Shown piece by piece: positions 6,240 through 12,798 of a stretch of DNA of 12,798 nt. Positions within the stretch are counted from its first letter, which is position 1. Every line of letters begins with the position of its first letter. The notes below the pieces were generated by a model. That model was given only the letters and a program-made list of their open reading frames with translations, made no database searches and was not told where the DNA came from. Source of the DNA: Deinococcus sp. (GTDB lineage Bacteria; Deinococcota; Deinococci; Deinococcales; Deinococcaceae); assembly GCA_018260275.1 (NCBI GenBank), contig JAGLBK010000064.1:1-12798 (forward strand), given 5' to 3'. Made by a program: the position numbers and the translations under genes.

Positions 6240-8234
6240 ATGACTCACCCCGACGACCAGAACCCGCCCGTGCCTACTGGGCCAGCCACCGAACCAGCCG
6301 CCGAGCCGGGCGAAGGGTGGACGGATACCCGCGAGACGCTGAAAGACCTGTTCGACCATCAGTTCGAGGCAGTGGGGCCGTCTGCGAACACCAGCCCAGC
6401 GGCTGCCCCACCGGAACCAGCCCAACTGGAAGTAGCGCAGATGGAACCCGCACACCCAGAACCGGCCAGCGAGGCGCAGACTCTGGACACCCAATTGGGC
6501 ACCCTCGAAAACGAAAGCCTGGGCGTCAGCCAGCACGAGGAAAGTGCCGTCGGCCCGGTCCAGACAGCAGAAACTGGTCTACCTATGACCAGTACGGCGC
6601 AGGCAGTGACGTCGGCCACCGAGCCAGCAATAGCTGACCTGATGGCGGCCCCAGCAGTGGCGGGTCAAGAGGCGACCGTTCAAGCAGGGGCCGCCCAATC
6701 CGCCACGGATCAGACCTCAATGGCCGCGCCAGGCGTGCCCCAACCAGAGCACACCGCGCCGCCCTCCCCGGCGGACAGTTACGAAACTGGAGCGCTGGAA
6801 GAAGAAACCTACGCGCCCACCATTGCCGCGCAAGGGCCGCAGGCGGGCGACGTGGTCAGCGGCTACCAGCTCAACGAGGACCTCGGACGCGGCTGGTTTA
6901 CCGCCAACCCGGTCGGCAGCGGCCCCAGCGTGGACGTATACGTGCGGCCCGAACCACTGTGGGCCGGGCTGCGGCCTCACCGCCTCTTGCCCCGCACCAC
7001 CCAAAGCGGCGACCTGACCGTGCTGGAACCGGTACATGGGCTGCCCCTGACGCTTCCGCTGGCCCCGGCCCAGGCGCGGGAGTACCTGACCGAACTGGCC
7101 CGCCTGCTGTTCGCGCTGGAAAAACAGGGCTACGCGGTCACTGACCTCGACCCGGCCAGTGTGCAGCTCACGGCAGACGGACTGAAACTGAGGCTGCCGC
7201 CCAGGGTGGCCCGGATCGATGAAACTCCTGAACCCGTGCTGCGCGACGGCTTTACGCCTCCCGAAGTGCAGGCGGGCGAGGCGGCGCAGGCTAAAAGCGG
7301 GGTTTATCTGCTCGGGGCGCTGCTGTACGGCTGGCTGACCGGGCAACCGCTGCCGCCGGAAGGCCCCTCGGCCATTACGCTGGCGGGCGTGAAACAGTCG
7401 GGGATGCCGCAGCTGCTGCACAGTATGCTGGCCCCCACTGCCGAACGCCTGACCCCCACCGAGCTGCTGGACACCCTCAAAACCGGGGCGGCCACCCTGC
7501 CGGTGTATCAGGTGGCGGCCAGCACCGACATCGGCCTGAACCCCGAGCGAGCCGTCAACGAGGACTCTTACGGGTTCGTGTGGCGGCAGAGCGGGCAGCA
7601 TGGCGGCGGCGAAGTGGTGCTGCGGGCCGTGGTGTGCGACGGCATGGGCGGCATGGCCGCGGGCGAGGTGGCGAGTCAGGCAGCGGTGCGCGGCTTCCTG
7701 AATTCGGCGCAGGATACACTGCCCGCCCAGGTCTGGGAGGCCAACGCCGCCGTACTGGCCGACATGAATGGCCGCGACGGGGGCTGCACTATCAGCGCGG
7801 TCGAGATTCGCGGCACGGCGCTACAACTGGGGCACGTGGGCGATACCCGCGCCTATCTGGCGGCGGGCGGGCAGGTCGAGCAGCTCAGCAAGGATCATTC
7901 CTACGTGGCGGCGATGGTCGCCAGCGGCCAGATGACCGCCGAGGAAGCCCAGGTCAGCCCTGAGCGCAACAAGGTGCTGCGTTCGCTGGGCAGTCTGCGC
8001 GTGCCGCAGGACAACTACGTGCAGACGCTGCCCGAACCTGTGAATCTGCCGGTGGGTAGCCGCGTGCTGTTGGTCTGCGACGGCGTGTGGGGCGAAGTCA
8101 TGCCGCCGGAGCTTCAGCAGGTGCTGCTGCACGAGCCGACGCCCCAGGCCGTGGCCGACCGCCTGATCGCCCTGAGCCTGGAAGCGGGAGCGCCTGACAA
8201 CGTGACGGCGCTGGTGATCGAGCGGGTCAGATAA
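6240..8234 (+). CDS. Degenerate kinase domain fused to PP2C-type Ser/Thr phosphatase
   Basis: This 664-residue soluble protein has three parts. Residues 1-200 are disordered-looking and rich in Pro, Ala, Glu and Thr. Residues about 203-417 align by eye with the kinases of this island: GYQLNEDLGRG replaces the glycine loop region, VTDLDPASV sits where HRDIKPDNI should be, LRLPP replaces DFG, FTPPEVQ replaces the APLEQ segment, and YLLGALLYGWLTGQPLPP matches YALGATLVHALTGQMPP. The VAIK lysine, the HRD arginine and the DFG aspartate are missing, so it should be a pseudokinase. Residues about 421-664 are a PP2C phosphatase with all metal-site motifs: RAVNEDSYG (E441, D442), VVCDGMGGMAAGE (D467), GHVGDTRAY (D535), CDGVWGE (D614) and APDNVTALV (D653). 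It should remove phosphates placed by the neighbouring kinases. It lies 3 nt after the FHA gene. Confidence 0.9.
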   Translation: MTHPDDQNPPVPTGPATEPAAEPGEGWTDTRETLKDLFDHQFEAVGPSANTSPAAAPPEPAQLEVAQMEPAHPEPASEAQTLDTQLGTLENESLGVSQHEESAVGPVQTAETGLPMTSTAQAVTSATEPAIADLMAAPAVAGQEATVQAGAAQSATDQTSMAAPGVPQPEHTAPPSPADSYETGALEEETYAPTIAAQGPQAGDVVSGYQLNEDLGRGWFTANPVGSGPSVDVYVRPEPLWAGLRPHRLLPRTTQSGDLTVLEPVHGLPLTLPLAPAQAREYLTELARLLFALEKQGYAVTDLDPASVQLTADGLKLRLPPRVARIDETPEPVLRDGFTPPEVQAGEAAQAKSGVYLLGALLYGWLTGQPLPPEGPSAITLAGVKQSGMPQLLHSMLAPTAERLTPTELLDTLKTGAATLPVYQVAASTDIGLNPERAVNEDSYGFVWRQSGQHGGGEVVLRAVVCDGMGGMAAGEVASQAAVRGFLNSAQDTLPAQVWEANAAVLADMNGRDGGCTISAVEIRGTALQLGHVGDTRAYLAAGGQVEQLSKDHSYVAAMVASGQMTAEEAQVSPERNKVLRSLGSLRVPQDNYVQTLPEPVNLPVGSRVLLVCDGVWGEVMPPELQQVLLHEPTPQAVADRLIALSLEAGAPDNVTALVIERVR

Positions 8235-8253
8235 GGCCAGTTTCTACAGTTAT

Positions 8254-8285
8254 GGGGGCCTCCTGGGAAAGTGCTGGGAGGCCCC
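8254..8285 (+). terminator. Strong hairpin after the PP2C gene (possible terminator)
   Basis: GGGGCCTCC (8255-8263) pairs perfectly with GGAGGCCCC (8277-8285), a 9-bp GC-rich stem with a 13-nt loop, 20 nt after the PP2C stop. There is no T tract after it on either strand, so termination is likely but not textbook; it may instead stabilise the upstream mRNA end. Confidence 0.5.
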
Positions 8286-8419
8286 TATGCGTTTGAGCCT
8301 GAGTCTGTGGTGCCGGGCACGTCGTTCGGGAGCAGGCCCCGGATGAGGCGATACTCCGGGCGCCTGGGCTAATGTGCCGGTCCAACCGTCTTCTAACTGA
8401 GGCGGTTAAACTGAAGTTT
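8286..8419 (+). promoter_or_regulatory. Promoter region of kinase 2, possible leaderless start
   Basis: TAAACT (8407-8412) fits the bacterial -10 pattern TANNNT and ends 7 nt before the A of the start ATG (8420). This is the spacing seen for leaderless transcripts, which are common in Deinococcus. There is no good Shine-Dalgarno sequence, which agrees. No convincing -35 box is present. AACTGA is repeated directly at 8395-8400 and 8409-8414, overlapping the -10 box; this could be a regulator site or chance. Confidence 0.45.
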
Positions 8420-11179
8420 ATGGACTGCCCCATCTGCGGTGCGAAGGTGCCCGGTGGGGCACTGGCTTGCCCGGTCTGCGGAACCCCGCTCAATATGCAA
8501 ACCCTGCCCATCGGCACGCTCCTGCACGGCAAATACCGTATAGACAAAGTGCTGGGCCAGGGCGGTTTCGGTATCACCTATGCCGCCACACAAACGCAAC
8601 TGGGCTTTAAGGTCGCCGTCAAGGAAATGTTTCCGGGCGGCACCCTGCGCCAGGGCCAGACGGTCCACCCGCCTACGGGCCTCAGCGCCCAGAGCTGGCA
8701 GCAGGCCAAGACGGACTTTACCGCCGAGGCCAAAGTGCTGGCCCGGTTCAATCACCCCGATATCGTGCGGGTGCTGGACCTTTTCGAGGAAGGCGGCACG
8801 GCCTATATGGTCATGGAGTTGCTCCAGGGCGAGTCTTTGCAATCGCGCATCGACCGCCTGGGAGCGTTGCCGCCCGCCGAGGTTCAGCAGATCGCCGTGC
8901 GCGTGACCGAGGCCCTCAAGGAAGTTCACGCCGCCAGCCTGCTGCACCGCGACATCAAGCCCGACAACATTCTGCTGGAAGCGTCGGGGCGCATCGTACT
9001 GATCGACTTCGGCTCGGCGCGGGACTATCACAGCGGCCAGACGGTGCGGCATACCCGGCTGGTCACGCCCGGTTACGCGCCGCTGGAACAGTACGGCAAC
9101 TCGGCCAAATTCGGCCCCTACACCGATATTTATGCGCTAGGGGCCACCCTGCACCACGCGCTGACCGGCCAGATGCCGCCCGCCGCCACCGACCTGATGA
9201 ACGGCACGCCGATGCCCGCTCTGCCCGCCACGACCCTGCCGGGCCTGCGGGCCGCCATTACCCAGGCGATGGCGGTGCGCGTCAGTGACCGCCCACAGGA
9301 CGCCGACGCCATGTTGCGGCTGTTGCGGGCCGCCCCAGGCCCTGCTCCCACAGGCACTACAGCCTCAGCTGCTCCCTTGCCGCCGCAGCCCGCCGCCCGG
9401 CCCATGCCCCGGCCTGCCCCGACTCCTCAGCCAATCCCGACCCCTCAGCCAGCAGTACCGCCACAATCGGGACCAGCGCCACAGGGGCCAGCTGCTCGCC
9501 CGGTACAGAACCGGCCCCGCCGCCGGGGTTGTCTCCCGGTCTGGCCGCTGCTGGTCGTGGCGGCGCTGTTCGGTTCTCAGTTCCTCAAGCAGACCGCTCA
9601 CACCGCCACACCACCCGACGAGCAGAGCACTACCGACGCGAGCACTACCCAGAGCACCGATACAGACAACCCGGATACGGCCAGCCCCGATACGAGCAGC
9701 CCCGACTCTGCCACCCCGCCAGCGGACTCGGCCAGCACGCCCACGCCGGAGATTCCAGCCGCTCCCGGCAGCACCACGCCGGACAGCCCGGCCCCGGCAG
9801 ACAATCCACCAGACACGACTACTCCGGCAGTTCCGGAAACCAGCAGCGGCGCAGCAACTCAGGAACAGACAGCCCCGACGACCGACCCCGCGCCCACGCC
9901 AGCCCCAGTGCCCAAACCCACCATCCCCTTTGCGATTACGGCCCCCGGCCAGAATGCCGAGGTGCCCAGCGGCCCCTTCACCCTGAAAGGCGACGGGCAG
10001 CCGGGCGACGAACTCCAGATTTTTCAGGACGGAGCCGTGCTCGGCAGCGTGAAGGTTCCGGGCGACGGGCACTGGACCTTCAAAGTCACCGACCCGGCAG
10101 CGGGCGACCACCAGTACACCTTCAACGCGCCGGACGGCACGGAACTCGGCACTCTGGGCCTGAGCGTGCTGGTCCCGGCTGCGCCGCCCGCTGCGCCCGA
10201 CCCGGCCCCCACCGCCACCACTCCAGCCGACACGGGTTCTACCGACACTACCCCTACCAGCACTGCTCCTACCAGCACTGGCCCCACCGACGCGGAAGTC
10301 CAGAACTTTGTCGAGCAGTACCTGACCGCCGAAATGCAGACCGACCCGGTGGCCTCCATGCAGATGTACGCCGATCAGGTGGACTACTTCGACCGGGGCA
10401 CCCAGCCCAAAGCGGTGATCGAGCAGGACAAGCGAGCCTACTTCAGGCGCTGGCCGACGCACCGCTACAGCCTGGCTTCTGCCCCGCAGACCATCAGCAG
10501 CAACGGCAACACGCGCGAAGTCCGGTTCGACTACACCTACGAACTGGCCGGGCCGACCAAAAAACTGAGCGGCAAGGCGTACTCGGTGCTGAAACTAGTC
10601 AAGATCGGCGGGCAGCTGTACATCACCTCCGAGCAGGGCAAAATTTACCCGGACCAGCAGACCAGCGTGACGGTGCCCGCAACTACGCCCACTTCCACCA
10701 CCCCTGCACCGACTAACCCACCAGCCAAGCTGCCGTCCGACCCGCCGAGTACATCCACAGCGTCCAGCAAAGGTGCCCCCACTTTTTCCAAGTGGTACTT
10801 CACCACCTGCCAGGACGCGCAAACTGGAGACGTAAACGCCGCGCTGCAACTGGGCCGCCTCCAGCAGTGCCAGCTGAATATCGAGACCGTGCCCAACGGG
10901 GCCAGACCGGTCAACGCGACCTTTACCTACGAACTGGAATATCAGGAGGGCGGCGCGACCCAGAAATTCGCCATCGATGCCCCCGACCAGTGGCCCTCGA
11001 CGGGCGAACCGGCCACGACGTTCCGGGAACAGGGCGACAGCCTGATTTTTACGCTGCCGCTGACGGTGAAAGACCGCCCGGACCGCCGCTACACCAGCAT
11101 CAATGCCACCGGCGAGATCACTTTCGACAACGGCAGCCGCAAAAAAGTGTACGAGAAGCTGCCCATTCAGCAGCCCTGA
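8420..11179 (+). CDS. Zinc-ribbon transmembrane Ser/Thr kinase with Ig-like and NTF2-like outer domains (kinase 2)
   Basis: This is a 919-residue receptor-like kinase. The zinc ribbon has C3, C6, C17 and C20. The kinase domain (about 38-304) has GQGGFG (46-51), K68, E103, HRDIKPDN (176-183, D178), DFG (197-199) and HTRLVTPGYAPLEQY in the activation segment. A Pro-rich linker and a basic NRPRRRG patch precede one membrane helix (about 373-389), so the remainder should face outward. A Ser/Thr/Pro/Asp-rich stalk (394-500) follows, then an Ig-like domain (about 504-586), a Thr-rich spacer, an NTF2/SnoaL-like domain (about 624-745) and a C-terminal beta-rich domain (about 787-914) that I do not recognise, with C797 and C817 able to form a disulfide. 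I chose ATG 8420, not GTG/ATG codons upstream such as 8372, because the zinc ribbon then starts at residue 3 as in kinase 1. The stop is 19 nt before the FHA membrane gene. Confidence 0.9.
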   Translation: MDCPICGAKVPGGALACPVCGTPLNMQTLPIGTLLHGKYRIDKVLGQGGFGITYAATQTQLGFKVAVKEMFPGGTLRQGQTVHPPTGLSAQSWQQAKTDFTAEAKVLARFNHPDIVRVLDLFEEGGTAYMVMELLQGESLQSRIDRLGALPPAEVQQIAVRVTEALKEVHAASLLHRDIKPDNILLEASGRIVLIDFGSARDYHSGQTVRHTRLVTPGYAPLEQYGNSAKFGPYTDIYALGATLHHALTGQMPPAATDLMNGTPMPALPATTLPGLRAAITQAMAVRVSDRPQDADAMLRLLRAAPGPAPTGTTASAAPLPPQPAARPMPRPAPTPQPIPTPQPAVPPQSGPAPQGPAARPVQNRPRRRGCLPVWPLLVVAALFGSQFLKQTAHTATPPDEQSTTDASTTQSTDTDNPDTASPDTSSPDSATPPADSASTPTPEIPAAPGSTTPDSPAPADNPPDTTTPAVPETSSGAATQEQTAPTTDPAPTPAPVPKPTIPFAITAPGQNAEVPSGPFTLKGDGQPGDELQIFQDGAVLGSVKVPGDGHWTFKVTDPAAGDHQYTFNAPDGTELGTLGLSVLVPAAPPAAPDPAPTATTPADTGSTDTTPTSTAPTSTGPTDAEVQNFVEQYLTAEMQTDPVASMQMYADQVDYFDRGTQPKAVIEQDKRAYFRRWPTHRYSLASAPQTISSNGNTREVRFDYTYELAGPTKKLSGKAYSVLKLVKIGGQLYITSEQGKIYPDQQTSVTVPATTPTSTTPAPTNPPAKLPSDPPSTSTASSKGAPTFSKWYFTTCQDAQTGDVNAALQLGRLQQCQLNIETVPNGARPVNATFTYELEYQEGGATQKFAIDAPDQWPSTGEPATTFREQGDSLIFTLPLTVKDRPDRRYTSINATGEITFDNGSRKKVYEKLPIQQP

Positions 11180-11187
11180 CTACGGGC

Positions 11188-11194
11188 AAGGAGA
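11188..11194 (+). promoter_or_regulatory. Ribosome-binding site that fixes the start of the FHA membrane protein
   Basis: AAGGAGA lies 4 nt before ATG 11199. An in-frame start at 11103 inside the kinase 2 gene has no such site and would add 32 atypical residues, so the downstream ATG is preferred. Confidence 0.7.
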
Positions 11195-11198
11195 ACGA

Positions 11199-12410
11199 AT
11201 GAACCGGACCCTACTGACCACCCTGCTCGGCGCACTCGGCGGCTTTCTGGGTTTCGTGCTCTCGGAGATGTTGCGGGGCGGCGGCGGACACGAAACGGGC
11301 CTGAGCCTGCTGTGGTTTACCGCGCAGTGGACCGCCCTGCTGATGCTGCCGCTGACCCTGGTGCTGGCTGCCGCCGACAACGTGCTGGGCCTGCGCGGAC
11401 AATGGTGGCGCGGGCTGGCGCGAATTTTTATTCCAGCGCTGCTGCTGGGACTGTTTTCCGGGGCTTTTGCCCAGGCGTTTTACAGTCTGGGGCTGGCGCT
11501 GGACGCTCCTCCCCGGCTGACGCGGGCCACCGGCTGGGCGCTGCTGGGCGCGGGCGTCGGGCTGGTGCTGGGGCTGCTAGACCGTTCGTGGGCCAACGCC
11601 TGGCGCGGGATGCTGGGCGGCGCGGTGGGCGGCTTTTTCGGCGGGCTGGTATTTGACAGCTTTACGGGGCTGAGCCTCGGCGAAAGCGACAGCGGCGTAC
11701 TGGCGCGGCTGGTCGGCCTGACCATCCTGGGGGCGGCCATCGGCTTTATGCTGCGGCTTAGCCAGGAACTGTTCAAAACAGGCTGGCTGATGGGCACCAC
11801 CACCGGGAAATACGAGGGCAAGCAGTACATCCTGAACAAGCCCGCTGTGAGCATTGGCCGCAGCGATGGCAACGACATCAGCCTGTACCACGACCAGGCC
11901 ACGCCCATGCAGGCCGGAACACTGCGCCGGGTAACGGGCAGCGGCGGTCAGGCATGGCACTGGCAGGGCAGTGGAGACACCGGGAGTGTGCTGATCAATG
12001 GCCGTCCGGTGCAGGAAGCCCAGCTGCACCACGGCGACCGCCTGCGCCTGGGCAGCACCGAGCTGCTGTTTCAGGAAAAGGGCAAAGCGGCCCCGAACGC
12101 CCCGTTCACGCAGGCCCTGACCCTGCACGGCAACCAGCAGGTGGCGCTGTTGCCCGCGCCGTTCAAGCACCTGACGCTGGGCACGGCGGGCGACGTGAGG
12201 CTGGCAGGAGCGGATATTATGCCGCGCCACGCCGAAATCGACGTCAAGGATGGGGTGCTGATGCTCCATGCCCTGGCCCCGCTGCGCCTCAACGACCAGC
12301 CGGTCGTCGCCGGAACACGGGTGCCGCTACGTCCCGGCGACCTGCTGACGCTGGGGCAGACCGACTTTGCCCTGCTGCGGGCCGAGCTGGAAAGCGTCAG
12401 GGAGGTTTAG
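11199..12410 (+). CDS. Polytopic membrane protein with tandem degenerate FHA domains
   Basis: This is a 403-residue protein. Residues 1-190 are a hydrophobic, glycine-rich membrane domain with about five or six helices (roughly 4-22, 36-60, 75-98, 110-128, 134-155, 168-187) and GGxxG-type packing motifs. Two FHA-like domains follow, presumably in the cytoplasm. FHA-1 (about 205-292) keeps IGRSDGNDI (G220, R221) and INGRPV (N267) but has ATPMQAG where S-x-x-H is expected. FHA-2 (about 305-395) keeps MPRHAEI (H344) and RLNDQPV (N365) but lacks the GR pair, reading LGTAGDVRL. Neither domain alone has the full phosphate-binding set. The gene sits 19 nt after kinase 2, with a good ribosome-binding site, so it probably acts as that kinase's membrane partner. 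The membrane domain's function is unknown; it is not a recognised transporter. Confidence 0.88.
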   Translation: MNRTLLTTLLGALGGFLGFVLSEMLRGGGGHETGLSLLWFTAQWTALLMLPLTLVLAAADNVLGLRGQWWRGLARIFIPALLLGLFSGAFAQAFYSLGLALDAPPRLTRATGWALLGAGVGLVLGLLDRSWANAWRGMLGGAVGGFFGGLVFDSFTGLSLGESDSGVLARLVGLTILGAAIGFMLRLSQELFKTGWLMGTTTGKYEGKQYILNKPAVSIGRSDGNDISLYHDQATPMQAGTLRRVTGSGGQAWHWQGSGDTGSVLINGRPVQEAQLHHGDRLRLGSTELLFQEKGKAAPNAPFTQALTLHGNQQVALLPAPFKHLTLGTAGDVRLAGADIMPRHAEIDVKDGVLMLHALAPLRLNDQPVVAGTRVPLRPGDLLTLGQTDFALLRAELESVREV

Positions 12411-12578
12411 GTGTAACTCAATTTTACGAGCTAGCAGAGTTACCGTCGGTCACACGCCCCCTCTCTGCGAGCTGTACCAGTCACCCTTCCGTCGTTACGC
12501 TCCTCCTTCCCTCTCCCACGAGTGGAGAGGGTCAGAAAAGCAACATCTTTACGCAAAATGCTGTAAGAACTGGACTCA
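12411..12578. other. Convergent gap with hairpins
   Basis: I see no gene here. The gap holds a long inverted repeat AGCTAGCAGAG (12429-12439) and CTCTGCGAGCT (12463-12473), 11-bp arms with one mismatch and a 23-nt loop, and the stronger hairpin at 12509-12531. It lies between the rightward island and a leftward gene, so transcription from both sides should end here. Confidence 0.45.
12509..12531. terminator. Hairpin between convergent genes, possible bidirectional terminator
   Basis: CCCTCTCC (12509-12516) pairs perfectly with GGAGAGGG (12524-12531) around the 7-nt loop CACGAGT. There is no T tract on either side. The position between convergent genes suits a terminator, but the CCCTCTCC...GGAGAGGG form is also typical of dispersed palindromic repeats. 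Confidence 0.45.
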
Positions 12579-12798
12579 CTATGCTTGTGGTTCTGACGGG
12601 TGCGGCGCCGCCGCCAGCGCGACCAGTGGCCCGTGGCGAATCAGCAGCAGATCGAGGTCGCCCAGCGGCACCACCAGCAGGTCTTCGAGCAGGGCGTTGG
12701 GCAGACCGGGAATCAGCAGAATCAGGTCACGTTTGTAGTCCCAGCGCAGGGTAATCGTGCGCCCCCGCACGCTGAGGGTCAGTGGTTCCTCGGCCAGT
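12579..12798 (-). CDS. Unrecognised protein, C-terminal fragment (runs off the right edge)
   Basis: The frame is open from the right edge to a TAG at 12579-12581, giving the last 72 residues of a leftward gene whose start lies outside the window. The fragment is rich in leucine and hydrophobic residues (for example RDLILLIPGLPNALLEDLLV) and ends in a small Ala/Pro tail. The high third-position GC fits the coding style of its neighbours. I cannot assign a family. The gene converges on the kinase island, so it is probably not part of the same transcripts. Confidence 0.5.
   Translation of the reverse strand, partial: LAEEPLTLSVRGRTITLRWDYKRDLILLIPGLPNALLEDLLVVPLGDLDLLLIRHGPLVALAAAPHPSEPQA

Noticed and set aside
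8372..8419. Upstream start for kinase 2 adding 16 residues
   Set aside because: The added residues do not match kinase 1, whose zinc ribbon starts at residue 4; ATG 8420 with the -10-like TAAACT fits better.
9365..10462. Leftward frame of 365 codons opposite kinase 2
   Set aside because: The translation is Arg/Gly/Val low-complexity sequence mirrored from the Pro/Thr-rich linker; there is no ribosome-binding site or family resemblance.
11103..11198. Upstream start for the FHA membrane protein inside the kinase 2 gene
   Set aside because: A good ribosome-binding site (AAGGAGA) directly precedes ATG 11199, and the added residues would be a shadow of the kinase 2 frame.
2203..12410. Classification as a tellurite resistance (ter) operon
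   Set aside because: No TerD, TerC, TerB or related genes are present; only the VWA/kinase/PP2C logic is shared.
1..12798. tRNA, rRNA, CRISPR arrays, prophage genes
   Set aside because: I saw no cloverleaf, no rRNA-like sequence, no regularly spaced repeats and no phage structural genes on reading both strands by eye.

Overview
The window looks like a chromosomal segment of a Deinococcus-type bacterium (Deinococcota). The evidence is the GC-rich coding sequence, a DUF4388 protein, serine/threonine kinases with N-terminal zinc ribbons, and one probable leaderless start. The genus is inferred from gene types; no ribosomal or marker gene is present.

Left part (1-2202): an IS transposase of probable ISKra4 type runs leftwards off the window and is split by a frameshift at a T4C6 run. 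Next comes an intrinsic terminator reading leftwards and a leftward DUF4388 gene (989-1510). An AT-rich gap of nearly 700 bp follows, holding a previously unlabelled 239-bp MITE-like element (1655-1893) with perfect 17-bp terminal inverted repeats and a 5-bp target duplication (TACAA).

Central and right part (2203-12410): six rightward genes form a phospho-signalling island. In order they are: a von Willebrand factor A (VWA) protein whose tail carries three T-x-x-L motifs; a zinc-ribbon Ser/Thr kinase with membrane helices (kinase 1); a zinc-ribbon FHA protein; a fusion of a degenerate kinase domain to an apparently active PP2C phosphatase; a second zinc-ribbon kinase with one membrane helix and a large outer region containing Ig-like, NTF2-like and unassigned domains (kinase 2); and a polytopic membrane protein with two complementary, degenerate FHA domains. 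The gene gaps are 2, 147, 3, 185 and 19 nt, so the island reads as three tight gene pairs. Hairpins lie in both long gaps.

How they may work together: kinase writers (two), a phosphatase eraser, FHA phosphothreonine readers (two proteins, three domains) and a VWA scaffold or substrate are all present. The set resembles the published TerY-P triad idea (VWA + kinase + PP2C), extended with FHA readers and membrane sensors. The sensed signal and downstream output cannot be read from the sequence.

Right edge (12411-12798): a short gap with hairpins, then the C-terminal end of an unrecognised leftward gene that continues outside the window.
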